A stretch of DNA of 64,000 bases, from NCBI RefSeq assembly GCF_049243985.1, contig NC_135371.1, positions 5,047,501 through 5,111,500 on the forward strand, given 5' to 3'. Position numbers and translations under genes: made by a program. This DNA comes from Paroedura picta (lineage: Eukaryota > Chordata > Lepidosauria > Squamata > Gekkonidae). Numbering within the stretch: position 1 is the first letter of the stretch; each line of letters starts with the position of its first letter. The notes beneath the pieces were generated by a model. The model saw only the letters and a program-made list of their open reading frames with translations, made no database searches and was not told the DNA's origin. Positions 1 through 11,129 of this stretch are shown here, piece by piece.

Positions 1-126
1 TGAAAACAATGAAGGCAATCCCCAAATTCTCCTCATAAGAAAGGAAAGTAATCTCTTTGGCAATGCATCGAGTGTGGTTGGAGTTGGGATACTGATCGTC
101 TGAGCAACTGGTGCAAAGTTCTGCAT
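1..126 (-). CDS. V2R gene A exon 6 (partial, start of 7TM exon)
   Basis: Acceptor CCAG lies at 130-127 and the exon opens at 126. It completes a split Asp codon, then continues the cysteine-rich linker ([11 protein letters not shown]) and reaches the first residues of TM1 at the window edge. It matches the start of the complete exon 6 of genes B-E. Confidence 0.9.
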   Translation of the reverse strand, partial: MQNFAPVAQTISIPTPTTLDALPKRLLSFLMRRIWGLPSLFS

Positions 127-3100
127 CTGGAAGGGGAAAAGAGGCACTTCAGCTTCATCTTTATGTCATCCATATCTACCAGTCATTACATTACATAGCC
201 TTACAGTCAAAGTCCATCTGGGTGGCATACCCAGGAAATCCTTGGGTTGCCGATACCAAGAATGAACCAGGAACACTGCCTTGCAAAGCTTTTCAATTAT
301 ATTAGAACGAGATGAAGAACACAAGCTGGTGAGGTAAAGAAATCCAGGGAATAAAGATTTTGCCTTTGATTTATTTTTATTTTTTGCCTCACCAGTGTTC
401 TTCATTCTACCGTCTTGTCCGCAGACGGGTCTTTCTTTTCAGATAAGAGAAAAACGAAATCAGCAGGACAATGCTTATTTGGTGTTAAATCATACAATTT
501 CTGGGCAATTGCCCAGAAATTATATGATTTACACACCAAACAAGAGTGGCTGTGAGACTTATCCTTTTGGCCTGCTGATTTCGTCTTCCTCTTCTGTAAC
601 ATTCGGAAATCAACGGTGTCGTTGCTTTTCATTGAATTCATCATGGCATCGTGGCAATCTGGGTCTTTCTTGTCTGCAAATAAGCTTTTCCTTTATGGCA
701 TTCCTTGTCCTTCCTGTCTTTCGGCTCAAGGTAACTTGCAAGTTAACAAGCTTCAGGAGCACAAAAACAGCAGTCCCTTCACCAAATAAAAATCCGACAA
801 AGACAATTTTAGAGCGACACAGAGAAGGAGAGAGGGGTCAAAGCCGTGCACCTATTAGAACAACTACAATGATTAAAGAATATTTATTAAGAGTTTTTAC
901 ATTCTCTGCAGAACTGCCAGGGACAGCTCATAGCTCAGTGATATGATTAAACCAAAACACATCAACGATTAAACATTTTTTTTAAAGGGAGGGAAGGGAG
1001 GATTGCCTCTTCTAACAGAGCTGCTATCAAAGTATCGCTCCCTAAGTAGACTGCAGCTTTCTAATGAAAATCTAATAATAATCTAATAGGTAAAGGTAAA
1101 GATCCCCTGTGCAAGCACCGAGTCATGTCTGACCCTTGGGGTGACGCCCTCTAGCGTTTTCATGGCAGACTCAATACGGGGTGGTTTGCCAGTGCCTTCC
1201 CCAGTCATTACCATTTACCCCCCAGCAAGCTGGGTACTCATTTTACCGACCTCGGAAGGATGGAAGGCTGAGTCAACCTTGAGCCGGCTGCTGGGATTGA
1301 ACTCCCAGCCTTATGGGCAAAGCTTCCAGACGGCTGCCTTACCACTCTGCGCCACAAGAGGCTCTAATAATCTAATAATAATCTAATAATAATCTAGTCT
1401 AGTCTAGTCTAGTCTAGTCGAATCTAATCTAATCTAATCTAGTCTAGTCTAGTCTAGTCTAGTCTAGTCGAATCTAATCTAATCTAATCTAGTCTAGTCT
1501 AGTCTAGTCTAGTCGAATCTAATCTAATCTAATCTAATCTAATCTAATCTAATCTAATCTAATCTAATCTAATCTAATCTAATCTAATCTAATCTAATCT
1601 AATCTAATCTAATCTAATCTAATCTAATCTAATCTAATCTAATCTAATCTAATCTAATATAATATAATATAATATAATATAATATAATATAATATAATAT
1701 AATATAATAACAACAACATAATAACATAATAAAAAAATAAAACACAGAGCCAAAACAGCCAAGGAGAAAACCATGACTTGAGTGTTTCATGTCGATGTCA
1801 CCTTACAGTCTGAAATACACCAACCCAGTTAAATCGTAAATCGCTCAAAATCACTCAGCTACAACCTTTGTGACCAGAAACAGGTGTCGCAAGTGATGCC
1901 ACTCAAGGGACCCAAGGAGAATGCAAAAGATTGGGGGGAAATGTAATAATGCATATAGTTGAGTCCTCCAAAACTTCAGTGAAGCCTGATTTGGTTGACA
2001 GGACTGGCCCTCATCATGAAAGACCACCATGTACTATCAAGCATGAAAACTATTGAAAGCCACAAAAGCTAAAGATGCTGAACTTTCCCCCACATAGACC
2101 ACCATTTACTCAGTAGGTCTTCACGAGGTCTTTCCTTTGAAAACTGGACAAGAAAGGCTAGTTCACCAAGTTCAAGAAAAATGCACAGAAAATAACCAAC
2201 TGACTCTTTGATACAAATCCAAGGGGACATCTCTTTCCTCCTTTACACACCTTCTTGAGCTGAGATGGTTCCTTCTGCACACGGAGAACAGTCATAGCAG
2301 CAAATAGGCATTCCCTCTAGGACCACTTTCACATATCCAGGGAGGCAGCTTTTGGTACACCTGGAATCAGGTAGCATCTACACACAAAGACGAGGAGCAT
2401 TATGCGGGGAAAGGATAGCTGATTTGTTTGGCAACATTATTTTATATAAGTCCTTATGAAATATCAATGTGATTAAATGTTTCATTTCATATGCTTCTTG
2501 CTAGCCACATTGATGTATGAAATGAAAGGCTCATAAGCCTCTCATGGACCGTTTACGCACTGGAGGTTTCATGCCAGGCTGCAGGCTGGAGTTTTAGTTG
2601 TGGCAGATTGCCCCACCTCTTCCTGCACCCACATGGGGGAGCATTTGGCCTGGTGCATCTCATCCGCCCCCAGTTGGTGCTCCTGCACGGGAGCTGGGGC
2701 AGTGAAGTTCCCAGTGCATAAACGGTCATGGAGGAGTCACTTATGGTATGGCGCAGATCTTTATACCTAATTCAACCTTGATAAGTCTAGAAAGTGTTTA
2801 ATGAATTTCCCTACCTTCTTATACCAAGGTGGCCACACAATAGCAGCCTGATCCAGGGTCAGCTTCATCTCCCCCGAGGCCTCTCTTTCGATGCTCCCAA
2901 CTTTCACACTCAAGATGGAAAAGTTGGGGGAAATGACCAAGTTCACAATGTCCAAGTTGGCTTCCAGGTCTCCATTTTCCACCCAATGCATTCCGTCCAT
3001 GGAAGTGTTGAGAAACTGGGAATGTCTCAGGAAAGGATGAAGCTGGAATCACAGAGAGGACAGCAGCTTTTAGAAGGCAGAAGACTCTTCTACAAATTTG

Positions 3101-6100
3101 TGGCAGCTGTGGCTTTCTTCTTACTGGTCAGTTTGGTACATTTAGATCGGGCCTTCTTAGCTTATTTACCATTGAGAAAGCCCTGAATCATTCTTCAGAC
3201 TTCGAGTAACCCAAAGTGGTGAGATAATGCATAATATGGTTGGGGGGCATAGCTGTGGACATGTCCACCTGAGTCCCCTCCCTTCCCCTTCCTATCCTCT
3301 CCTGTTCCAACCCATAACCCTAAACTTTACTGTTTTTATTCCAGTTCCATGTAAACCGCCCTGAGCCTCAGGGGAGGGTGGTATATAAATATAACTAATG
3401 AATGAATCAACCAACAAACATTGGCCCTCAAGGAATGGTCCCGGACCAGGCTATGTCATCAGACGTTTAGGAATGTTCCTACTCATACAAGAAATCCACC
3501 ACCTGTGACTCCAGACCATCCATAGCCTTTCTCAAATCATTATTTCTACTTCATTGTTCTCACTCTGCGGGATTAAAATCCCCTTTCTGTGAGATAACTA
3601 AAGAAAATCAAGCTCAACTTTGTTTCTGAAAAGAATGAATTGCTGGTATTTGTCTTAATTCTTTCGGTTTTTTTTTTAATTGATTGTGTGGACTTCAAAA
3701 TCTAAGCTGTGAGCATTAATTTGAAGTTGGTATATTCAAATCTCATTGTGCCACAGAGTCCAACATAATTTGGGGTGTATCAGCATTTGAGAGTCAAAGC
3801 TCCCTTCAGCCTATACAAGTAGACTAGATATCCTTGAATCCTTCTATGACACTCTGGGTTGTTTTATGGCAGACCACCATGGAGACCCTCTGAAAATATT
3901 TAACTTCGGTGTGTTTTTGACCTAGGCGTCATTCAAAATCTTCTTAATTGGATGGTTAGCTTTGGTACTATGACTCAGAAGAGCTACGAAAAGATTGTGA
4001 TATATTAAATGGATAAAAGATCACTATGGAATGATGTCCATGAATGTACTCCAGGCATCTTCTGACCACACTCTCTACATGGACCTTCCTTTGAAGTCAA
4101 CTCAAACCATCCAGGTGGTTCAAACAGGCATTGATAATTTGACGATGGATTAATGGCCCCTTTCTATAACCCTTCAGAAGTAGATATTGAATGCTGACTG
4201 CCTATAGCACTCATTCCTCAAAAGAGATTGGAACAGTTAAAGTAAGTTCCAGAGCAATTCTTATGACTCTTCCTCAAGGATGCCAGGCTCACACTCCATA
4301 ATGGTGCATAATAGCTCTAAGCATACCTGTACCTCCCTGACGTCATTCCACCCTGCAAACAGAATATTCCATTATTGCTCCCCTATCACCACAGTTCCTG
4401 CCAATTGCATTCTGGGAGCCAATCACCATTCTAAGATCTTAGAGGAGGCCTATACCTCATCAACACTGCAACTTAGAGGAGGCTTATCACTTGAGCAACA
4501 AAAGAAGGCAAGGCTCTCAACATATCGTCTCCACAGTAGACACTGATTCAGAATTTCATATGGCTCTTCCTTAGTGTTCCAATGATTAACCTGCCCTCTT
4601 GGATGAAAGCTTTGTCTGATCCATATTTTATGTGAACTATTGCATGACCATGCCTCCCTTCCCCCATTCTCCTTCAACCCTATCAAAACCCATTCTTTAG
4701 GGTGCAGGGGGAATCCTCTCCCCTTGCATTTACTCTGCCTGAAGATGAAATCATGGGTTGAAAGGTGCTGGATATTCATTTTTTTCAACACCTGGGACCC
4801 AAGCAGATAATTCTGAAAATCTGCCTTGTATTGCCTCATTCTCTTCAGCTGCTAGAGATTAATGGCTAAAAGAAGGAGTGGAGAAAGTTCAGATGTCTGG
4901 TGGATATTGTATTTGTTCACATGTTTATAGGCAGATTGCCATCTCTTACACCTGCGTCTAGTCAAGGCTATAGTCTTCACAATTGCAATGTATGGCTGTG
5001 AAAGTTGGACCATAAGGAAGGCCAAGCATCAAAGAATTGAGGCTTTTGAACTCTGGTGCTGGAGAAGACTCTTGCGAGTCCCTTGGACTGCAAGGCGAAT
5101 GAACCGGTCAGTCTTAGAGGAGATCAGCCCTGACTGCTCCTTAGAAGGCCAGATGAAGATGAAACTCAAATACTTTGGCCACCTCATGGGAAGGAAGGAC
5201 TCCCTGGAGAAGAGCCTAATGCTGGGAGCGATGGAGGGCAAAAGAAGAAGGGGACAACAGAGAATGAGGTGGCTGGATGGAGTCACTGAAGCAGTGGGTA
5301 TGAACTTAAATGGACTTTGGGGAATGGTAGAGGACAGGAAGGCCTGGAGGATCATTGTCCATGGGGTCGCGATGGGTCGGACATCACTTTGCACCTAATA
5401 ACAAAAACGACACCTGAAAAATGTGATGAATAATATTGTTTCTTTTAAAAGGCTTCTATATTAATAGATAGAGCCTCTTGTGGCGCAGAGTGGTAAGGCA
5501 GCCGCCTGAAAGCTTTGCCCATGAGGTTGGGAGTTCGATCCCAGAAGCCGGCTCAAGGTTGACTCAGCCTTCCATCCTTCCGAGGTCGGTAAAATGAGTA
5601 CCCAGCTTGCTGCTGGGGGGTAAAGGGTAATGACTGGGGAAGGCACCGGCAAACCACCCCGTATTGAGTCTGCCATGAAAACGCTGGAGGGCGTCACCCC
5701 AAGGGTCAGACATGACTCGGTGCTTGCACAGGGGATACCTTTACCTTTACCTTTATATTAATAGATATCATAACATGAATGTAGCTACTGCTACATTGGA
5801 AAAAGGGATATCTGGGGAAAGTCAACAAATATTGAGGCTGAATAGCACTAGGTTTTCCCTAGTTCACCAGGCACTCAAAGGTCTCTGCCTGAGACGTCAT
5901 CCAACAAACTGTCCTGTCACCTGGAGATCACAAGGATTGGACCTGAAACCTCTTGCACACCAAAGAGCTGCTCTGTCTCTGAGCCACAGTGCCTCATTGG
6001 CCCAGAACAGATTCCTTTACTGGCAGGGGCTCTTGGGAAATGGAGTCTGCGGACCTCTGGAGAGCCACAGTATGGCCACCCCTGCTTTGCAGCAATTTGC

Positions 6101-9100
6101 CATGCCTGGAAATGCTGATAAAAGGTGGATAAAAAATGGTGTCGTTACCTGACTGTGGTATACTCACCTTGTGTTCAGGATCTTGCCTTTCAGCAGTTCT
6201 TTCATGAAACCATTCGGTTTCTTGACTGCCCTGGAAAGGTTTCCTGTATAGGTAGGTGTTAATTTTAATCTATTTTAAAGATTTGTTAAACATTTATCGA
6301 GGGATAGGACCATATATCGGGGAAGGCACTGGCAAACCACCCCGCATTGAGTCTGCCATGAAAACGCTGGAGGGTGTCACCCCAAGGGTCAGACATGACT
6401 CGGTGCTTGCACAGGGGAGACCTTTACCTTTTAGGACCATATATAGCTATGTCAACTTGCCTTCCCCTCAAAAATAATCAACGATGGGCCTTATATTTTG
6501 CACCAGCATGCCACTTCTGGAGTTTCTTGAAGCCTGAAGAATACTTCATGGGTTTCTCAATTGTAAAACAGTTTCAAAAAGCTAGTCTAGAGACACAAAA
6601 ATATTTTTGAAGAAAAAGTTAATACTGGTATTCTTAAATCAAGGAAATGGGTACCTGCCAAGACTGTATTCGTTCATTTTCCTGTCTGGCTCCCCAAATT
6701 CTCTTGCTGCTCTCAGACCTGGATGAGTAGGCAGCATGTAAGGCATGGGCCACCACCTGGATGGAGGTGTATGTTTCATAGGCCCTGGGAGGCAGGAGTT
6801 CTTTCAGGACCTCCCAAGGCCTGTCTTCCAGCCCCTCTTTCTCTCTGCATCTCAAGTGGCCTCTCTCGGACAAAATGGGCTTTGAGTAGAAGGGATCAAA
6901 TCCTATCTTCATAAACTTCACAATGAGAGGGTGACATACTTGTAAATAGTGAAATATCTTCCTTTTCTTTGTCTTGCTCACGACGGAGAGAGATCCATGA
7001 ATAGGGACCTCAAAGGGAGAGGAATTACATGCCAAGCTGAGGAGAGAATCCATCAAAAGAGTTGTGATCCAAACTTTACCCACTGTGACTTTCCCAGAGA
7101 GTTCAGTTCTTCTAATTTGTATTTGAACATATGCCATGAATTCCGCTTCTCCATAGAAAACAAATACGTTGATTAAGTCTTGAATGAGAAATGAAACAAA
7201 ACGATGCTTTTTTTCCTCTGCCCAGTCAGTGAAACGAAATCCATGTTCTGAGATGCCCTCTGCAAAAGCGACACAGATGCCGCTCATGAGCATGAGAGAT
7301 GTCAAGGTGCCCTTGAAGTTTTCCCCACTCTCCTGTGCAAAGAGACCAACCCACGTCCATCGGAAATGCAGGAGCAGTCTGACAATTCCCAAGTATTGGG
7401 CTTCTTCTGGCCGAGACATTTGGTAGAGAAAAGGAAACCGAGTTTTATCCTTAAAAACTGGCAGATGAAACTCATGGGTGACCTAATGGGGGGAAAAGTC
7501 ACATTTGAATGTCATCTTAAATAAATGTCAGTAGATACTCAAGTTCTACATATTGCTTTATGATGATAAAAGGAGAATGGCAGGGACTGTTTTGAGCTGA
7601 GGACTTTTCAGATGGAGATCTCGGACACACTGGGGTCTATTTCAGTGGTGATCTGACCTCACAGGATCATATGTTGGGAAAGGATTTTGCCCTAGGCATG
7701 ACCCCGATCCATAAAAACCCAAGGTCTCTTATCCTCATCAGGTCATTGAAAACACGCCCTGTAAATAATGAAAAATATGAAATGCATATCATCTTGATAT
7801 AAAAATTTCTCCCTTGCAAAATAACGTTGGCTCCAAACAGGCTCCAAACAGAAAACCAATATTCCTAGATTTCTTTACTCCATGACCATAGACAGTCCTT
7901 CACGCAAGGATGGATGCATCAGGAGTCATCCTGATTGGCCATGCAATCACTACACCAGGCCAGCTCTCCCAAAGGTTTTCTGCTTCAGTAAGAAGATGGA
8001 TACTCCCCCAGTAAACAAAGAGACCGTTTCTGCACAGAAGGCCAAATTGCGTGATGTCTCCTACCTGCAATTGCGGAATAGTAAATTGCGCTATTTTCCC
8101 CCTCCTCACTGTAAACCCTTTCTGCCCCCATGTTTCACCTTTTCCCCTTCTCACTAGTGGGCAAAAAGGCACTAGGGAGGAATGCGCTCTTTTACTCACT
8201 GCTCCTGAACCTGTCAATCAATGGAGGCAGCCAATCAGGGGTTTGTGGGTCTCCAAAGTTCCCCTGAACATGATTTTTTTAAATTGAAACCTACGTGTGG
8301 CAATGCGTTTGCATTGCCATGCAAGATACAGCACACATACACAAAATACGCATGACAAATGAGACAGATTCTGAGCCCTGCAGTAGTTCAACCTCCATCT
8401 GTAAGGTTTTCTCCAGCGGTCCTAAGCCACCAAACCTGGCCCTTCTGCTCCTTTTCTCCCCACCTCCCCACTTGTATATCTGCCTGCTGCTCGGCCCTTC
8501 CCTTCCCCACTCACCTTGGCCTCCAGCCCAATCCCTCCCCAAGCACTTCTTATACCTCCACCATGCCACGACTGCTGCGGTACCATCACCATGCCTCTGC
8601 CGGCACAGCGGCCAAGCCCACAGCTTAGGACCTTACAGATGGCAGTTGAAATACTGCAGGGATGGGAATCTGCCTCCCTCGTCATGCTGTATTTTTTGGG
8701 GTGTTGTATTTTGCATGGCAACGCAAATGCATTACCACGAGAAGGTTTCAATAAAAATAAATGCTGGGCAAGAAATGGGGAAGGGAGGGCAGATACGAAG
8801 GTGAGAGAGTATAGAGAGAGCTCAAGAGAGTATAGCACATTTCCCCCTCCATACTGTCTTTTCCCTGGTTGCTCACTGTTCGGATGCACTATAGAGGGTG
8901 ATAAATCCACTTTCCTGGATTTACCTCATTGTGCCTTAAAAATGGTGACATTGTGAGCCGCCTACCGGAGAGCCTTCGGATGTCCAGCTACATTTTGCAT
9001 GTGCAGAAATGGTTATTGTGTTTCAAAGCCTTGTCAAAGTAAGGTATGGAGACAGAGTGAGAAATGAACTGAATCCTCTCTCCAATTCCTCTTGAATCTC

Positions 9101-11022
9101 CAAAAACTTATTTTGACCTGTTCCAGAAACCTTTCAAAGTCCATTCATGTTTCTTCAGGGGCATCCCTAGTTCATACCTGAGGGACTTTGTAGATGCTCA
9201 GGACCGATGAAACCCCAATGGAGACGTCAGGCTGAGACCCTTCAAGAACGGCCAGGAGATGATTCTGTCTGCCACATTGGTAATTTGGAATGGTCTCCTT
9301 GGCGGAGGGCAGCAGGTCTATCAAAGCATCATAGGTCAGTCTGGGAAGGACAATGTTCTCGTAGACTGTGTAGCCCAGGGTGATATTATTAGGTAACAGC
9401 CTGGGATTCTGGTTGATCTCTTGAACAGCCAAGGAGAAAGCAAGGAGGTTCCACCTCAGCTTTGGATTCCTAGGAAATATATACATATACACATGTCACA
9501 TTATCAAGGGATGCCATATACTTGGGCCTTGCTGATGCCTTACCTGATATGGGCAGAAGCAGTTGTCATGGTTTACAGGCAGGATAATATGGAGTCTTGT
9601 TTGGAGATCCGATAAATTAGTGGCAGCCAAGAAGGTGAATAGTCATTAGCACAGACTAAGCTGCCTTTTACTGAAGCAGATCTCTGCACCATCAAAGTCA
9701 GAATTCTCTACACCGACTGGCAGTGGCTCTCCAGGATTTTGGGCTGTGCTCTTTCTGCCTGGCCCCTTATAACTGGAGATGACAGAGATTGTACCTGGGC
9801 TCTTCTATGTATAAAGCATAGGCTTTCCCACTGAGCCCCAATCCCACCGCCTGCATTTGGGGCAGTATCCCAGTGCTGGGGTGCCTATCAAAATGCAGAA
9901 TCTTCTTTCTAGGACTGATGCAGCTTCAATTGGTTCACAATTAGGTTTATCAGGGCTGCCTGGCCAGGGAAAGGGGGATTGAAATTTCACCAGAAAGAGG
10001 TTCTTTCAGACAGCAATTGGCCATCTGACAGTACACATCTCCCCTCCCCCCATAGAATCATATTGGAAGGTACCTCCTGGGTCATCTAGCCCAACCCCCT
10101 GCACTATGCAGGACACTCACAAACCCATCGCTCACCCACTGTAACCTGCCACCCCCTTGAGCCTTCGCAGAATCAGCCTCTCTGTCAAATGACTATCCAG
10201 CCTCTGTTTAAAAATTCCCAAAGATGGAGAACCCACCACCTCCCGAGGAAGCCTGTTCCACTGAGAAACTGCTCTAACGGTCAGGAGCTTCTTCCGGATG
10301 TTTAGTCAGAATTTCATTTGCCTTAATTTCATCCCATTGGTTATGGTCTGTCCCTCTGGGGCAAGAGAGAACAACTCTGCTCCATCCTCTACGTGGCAGC
10401 CCCCCTCAAATGCAAGTCCTTTTGATGCCAAGTACAGTCCACGAAGCCAACATAGAATGTGGCTTGAATCCTCCCACCGATCATTACATAAGGACAGTAA
10501 TCAGGTCATCTGTTTCTCCTGGAAGAACCATGCTTACAAACCGCCCTGATATAAGTTCGTCTCGGCATTGAATGACCTATGGAAGTTAGGCAGCAAGCCC
10601 CCCCCCCCCAAATCTTTCCTTCTCCAGTTTCAGAGTACATTGCAAGATGCTCTCTTCCCAGATTCTTCAAAGTGAAAAACACTTAGTGATGTTTGATCTC
10701 TTTTGAGATGGGAGAGACAGAAGCAAAACACTGACATGCTTACTAAGAAAGAACCCAGAATATTCAGTTTGATTGCATACATTTTAATGAGTCACAAAGG
10801 ACTGGCTTACCGCTTCTTATTTACGAAAGGAGGTTCCCTGAGTGTCGGTGATGGATGTTTATTAACCATCATAGTGACAAGCCCCGCAATGAGGTGGTCT
10901 CCTGATCGAAAGCAGTTAAGGGGTCTAATTTCATCCATTGTCAAAGAGAATGGGCATTTGGCACTCCGCACCCTGCAGTCCGTAAGAGGCAGCAGCAGCA
11001 GGAGAAGCAGGAGGAAGAGCAT
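1..11022 (-). CDS. VMN2R-like: V2R-like gene A (six exons; exon 6 cut by window edge)
   Basis: Vomeronasal type-2 receptor family, a class C GPCR expected in the plasma membrane of vomeronasal neurons. Joined exons: 10811-11022, 9178-9469, 6655-7482, 2815-3042, 2251-2377, 1-126, reading right to left. All junctions are AG/GT and stay in frame, giving 604 codons before the window edge. Residues 1-25 are a leucine-rich signal peptide ([13 protein letters not shown]); about 26-520 form the Venus-flytrap domain; the cysteine-rich linker begins at about 527 (RCTKSC) and runs into exon 6. No stop is seen. Most of the 7TM region lies outside the window, so intactness cannot be judged. Introns carry A-specific insertions: BovB, CR1 and several inverted-repeat elements. 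A,B and C resemble each other more than D and E in exons 1-3. Family is near certain; the ligand is unknown. Confidence 0.93.
311..606. repeat. Compound inverted-repeat (two hairpins) in gene A intron 5
   Basis: Arms 311-336 and 384-406 pair, sharing ATGAAGAACAC and CTGGTGAGG. A second, longer imperfect hairpin spans about 438-600, centred on CTGGGCAATTGCCCAG at 501-516, with outer arms 455-467 and 571-583. Looks like a foldback or MITE-type element; no target duplication recognised. Confidence 0.6.
607..1084. other. Gene A intron 5, non-coding
   Basis: Partly alignable with gene C intron 5 (27310-27430 and 27805-27840). No coding signal seen. Confidence 0.5.
1089..1364 (-). repeat. tRNA-derived SINE (lizard SINE2-type), minus strand
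   Basis: Head GAGCCTCTTGTGGCGCAGAG with tRNA-like boxes, middle with the ACCTCGGAAGG/GTAAAATGAG signature, tail ACCTTTACC. Inserted at the edge of a pentanucleotide array. Confidence 0.85.
1365..1712. repeat. Pentanucleotide satellite (AATCT/AGTCT/AATAT)n
   Basis: About 350 bp of 5-bp units in blocks: AGTCT-rich, then pure AATCT, then AATAT. Low complexity, no coding content. Confidence 0.95.
2251..2377 (-). CDS. V2R gene A exon 5 (cysteine-rich linker)
   Basis: 127 bp, phase 0 in and phase 1 out. Encodes [18 protein letters not shown] and a CCYDCSPC motif, the cysteine-rich region that couples the flytrap to the membrane domain. The donor is GTGTGT, whereas the sister genes use GTGAGT or GTGGGT. 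Confidence 0.9.
2547..2727. mobile_element. Short non-autonomous DNA transposon (MITE) in gene A
   Basis: Terminal inverted repeats ACCGTTTACGCACTGG and its complement (one mismatch). Flanks share CATGG. Gene B has the uninterrupted site (CTCATGGAGG near 16646-16656), so this is a real insertion. Target duplication is 3-5 bp; superfamily unresolved, PIF/Harbinger possible. Confidence 0.75.
2815..3042 (-). CDS. V2R gene A exon 4
   Basis: 228 bp, phase 0 on both sides, 76 codons. Starts [10 protein letters not shown] and ends VWPPWYKK before the GTAGGG donor. This is the membrane-proximal end of the Venus-flytrap domain. Same length in all five genes. Confidence 0.9.
3335..3420 (+). repeat. 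L2-type 3' end
   Basis: Carries the CCGCCCTGAGCC...GGTATATAAAT tail typical of L2-like elements, followed by AATGAATG repeats. Confidence 0.5.
3421..4940. other. Gene A intron 3, paralogous non-coding sequence
   Basis: No exon or clear transposon recognised. The end (4820-4945) aligns with gene B 17230-17345, so it is ancestral intron. Confidence 0.5.
4950..5408 (+). mobile_element. RTE-BovB LINE 3' end
   Basis: Open frame 4988-5398 (136 aa) encodes the BovB C-terminus: [43 protein letters not shown], then [12 protein letters not shown]. The 3' end resembles the GGGTCGCGATGGGTCGGACA end of BovB. 5' truncated by several kb; coding part still open. The paralogous site in gene B (17343-17360) lacks it, so it arrived after the A/B split. 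Confidence 0.9.
5471..5753 (+). repeat. tRNA-derived SINE2-type, full length, with 14-bp target duplication
   Basis: GAGCCTCTTGTGGCGC head to CCTTTACCTT tail. Exact duplication TATATTAATAGATA at 5457-5470 and 5754-5767. Same site in gene B holds the same SINE in reverse. Confidence 0.93.
6318..6432 (+). repeat. 5'-truncated SINE2-type with 12-bp target duplication
   Basis: Only the 3' half of the SINE is present. Perfect duplication AGGACCATATAT at 6306-6317 and 6433-6444 shows it inserted in this short form. Confidence 0.93.
6655..7482 (-). CDS. V2R gene A exon 3 (core of ligand-binding domain)
   Basis: 828 bp, 276 codons, opening [18 protein letters not shown] and ending in WQ before GTACCC. 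Contains the conserved FRWTWVGL and VNVFVFYG stretches of the ANF-receptor-like fold. Open throughout. Confidence 0.92.
8023..9013. mobile_element. Non-autonomous DNA transposon with long internal inverted repeats
   Basis: Ends ACCGTTTCTGCACA and TGTGCAGAAATGGT are inverted repeats. Inside, about 8297-8430 and 8617-8742 are long imperfect inverted arms containing GGCAATGCGTTTGCATTGCCATGC-like sequence. Several frames are open on both strands only because the arms mirror each other. Absent from the matching intron of B. No transposase seen. Confidence 0.7.
9178..9469 (-). CDS. V2R gene A exon 2
   Basis: 292 bp. The first base completes an Arg codon begun in exon 1; the exon ends YKVPQ before GTATGA. 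Carries the conserved [18 protein letters not shown] motif of the first flytrap lobe. Confidence 0.92.
10051..10400 (-). mobile_element. CR1 LINE 3' end, minus strand
   Basis: Begins with CATAGAATCATA (tail) and the ATCTAGCCCAACCCCCTGCA motif of CR1 3' UTRs. The B intron (21520-21535) is uninterrupted, so it is A-specific. Confidence 0.85.
10811..11022 (-). CDS. V2R gene A exon 1 (start and signal peptide)
   Basis: Starts at the ATG on 11022-11020, chosen because it opens directly on the hydrophobic signal peptide and is at the same place in all paralogues. Ends AAGCG before GTAAGC (phase 2). Contains AKCPF and [11 protein letters not shown], typical of V2R exon 1. An in-frame extension upstream is not conserved. 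Confidence 0.9.
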
Positions 11023-11129
11023 TCTCCGTCCGCACACACCTTTCCCCTCCCAGCAGCCAGATCTGAGACACCAGCAGAAAGAGCTGCAGGATCCCCTGGC
11101 CGCAGCAAGGCAGCCGTCACTTGAGCAGT

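Noticed and set aside
1365-1712. Telomeric repeat
   Set aside because: Units are AATCT-type, not TTAGGG.
8295-8956. Frames of 146-169 aa in the 8-9 kb element
   Set aside because: They run through inverted arms, so both strands are open; no transposase motif.
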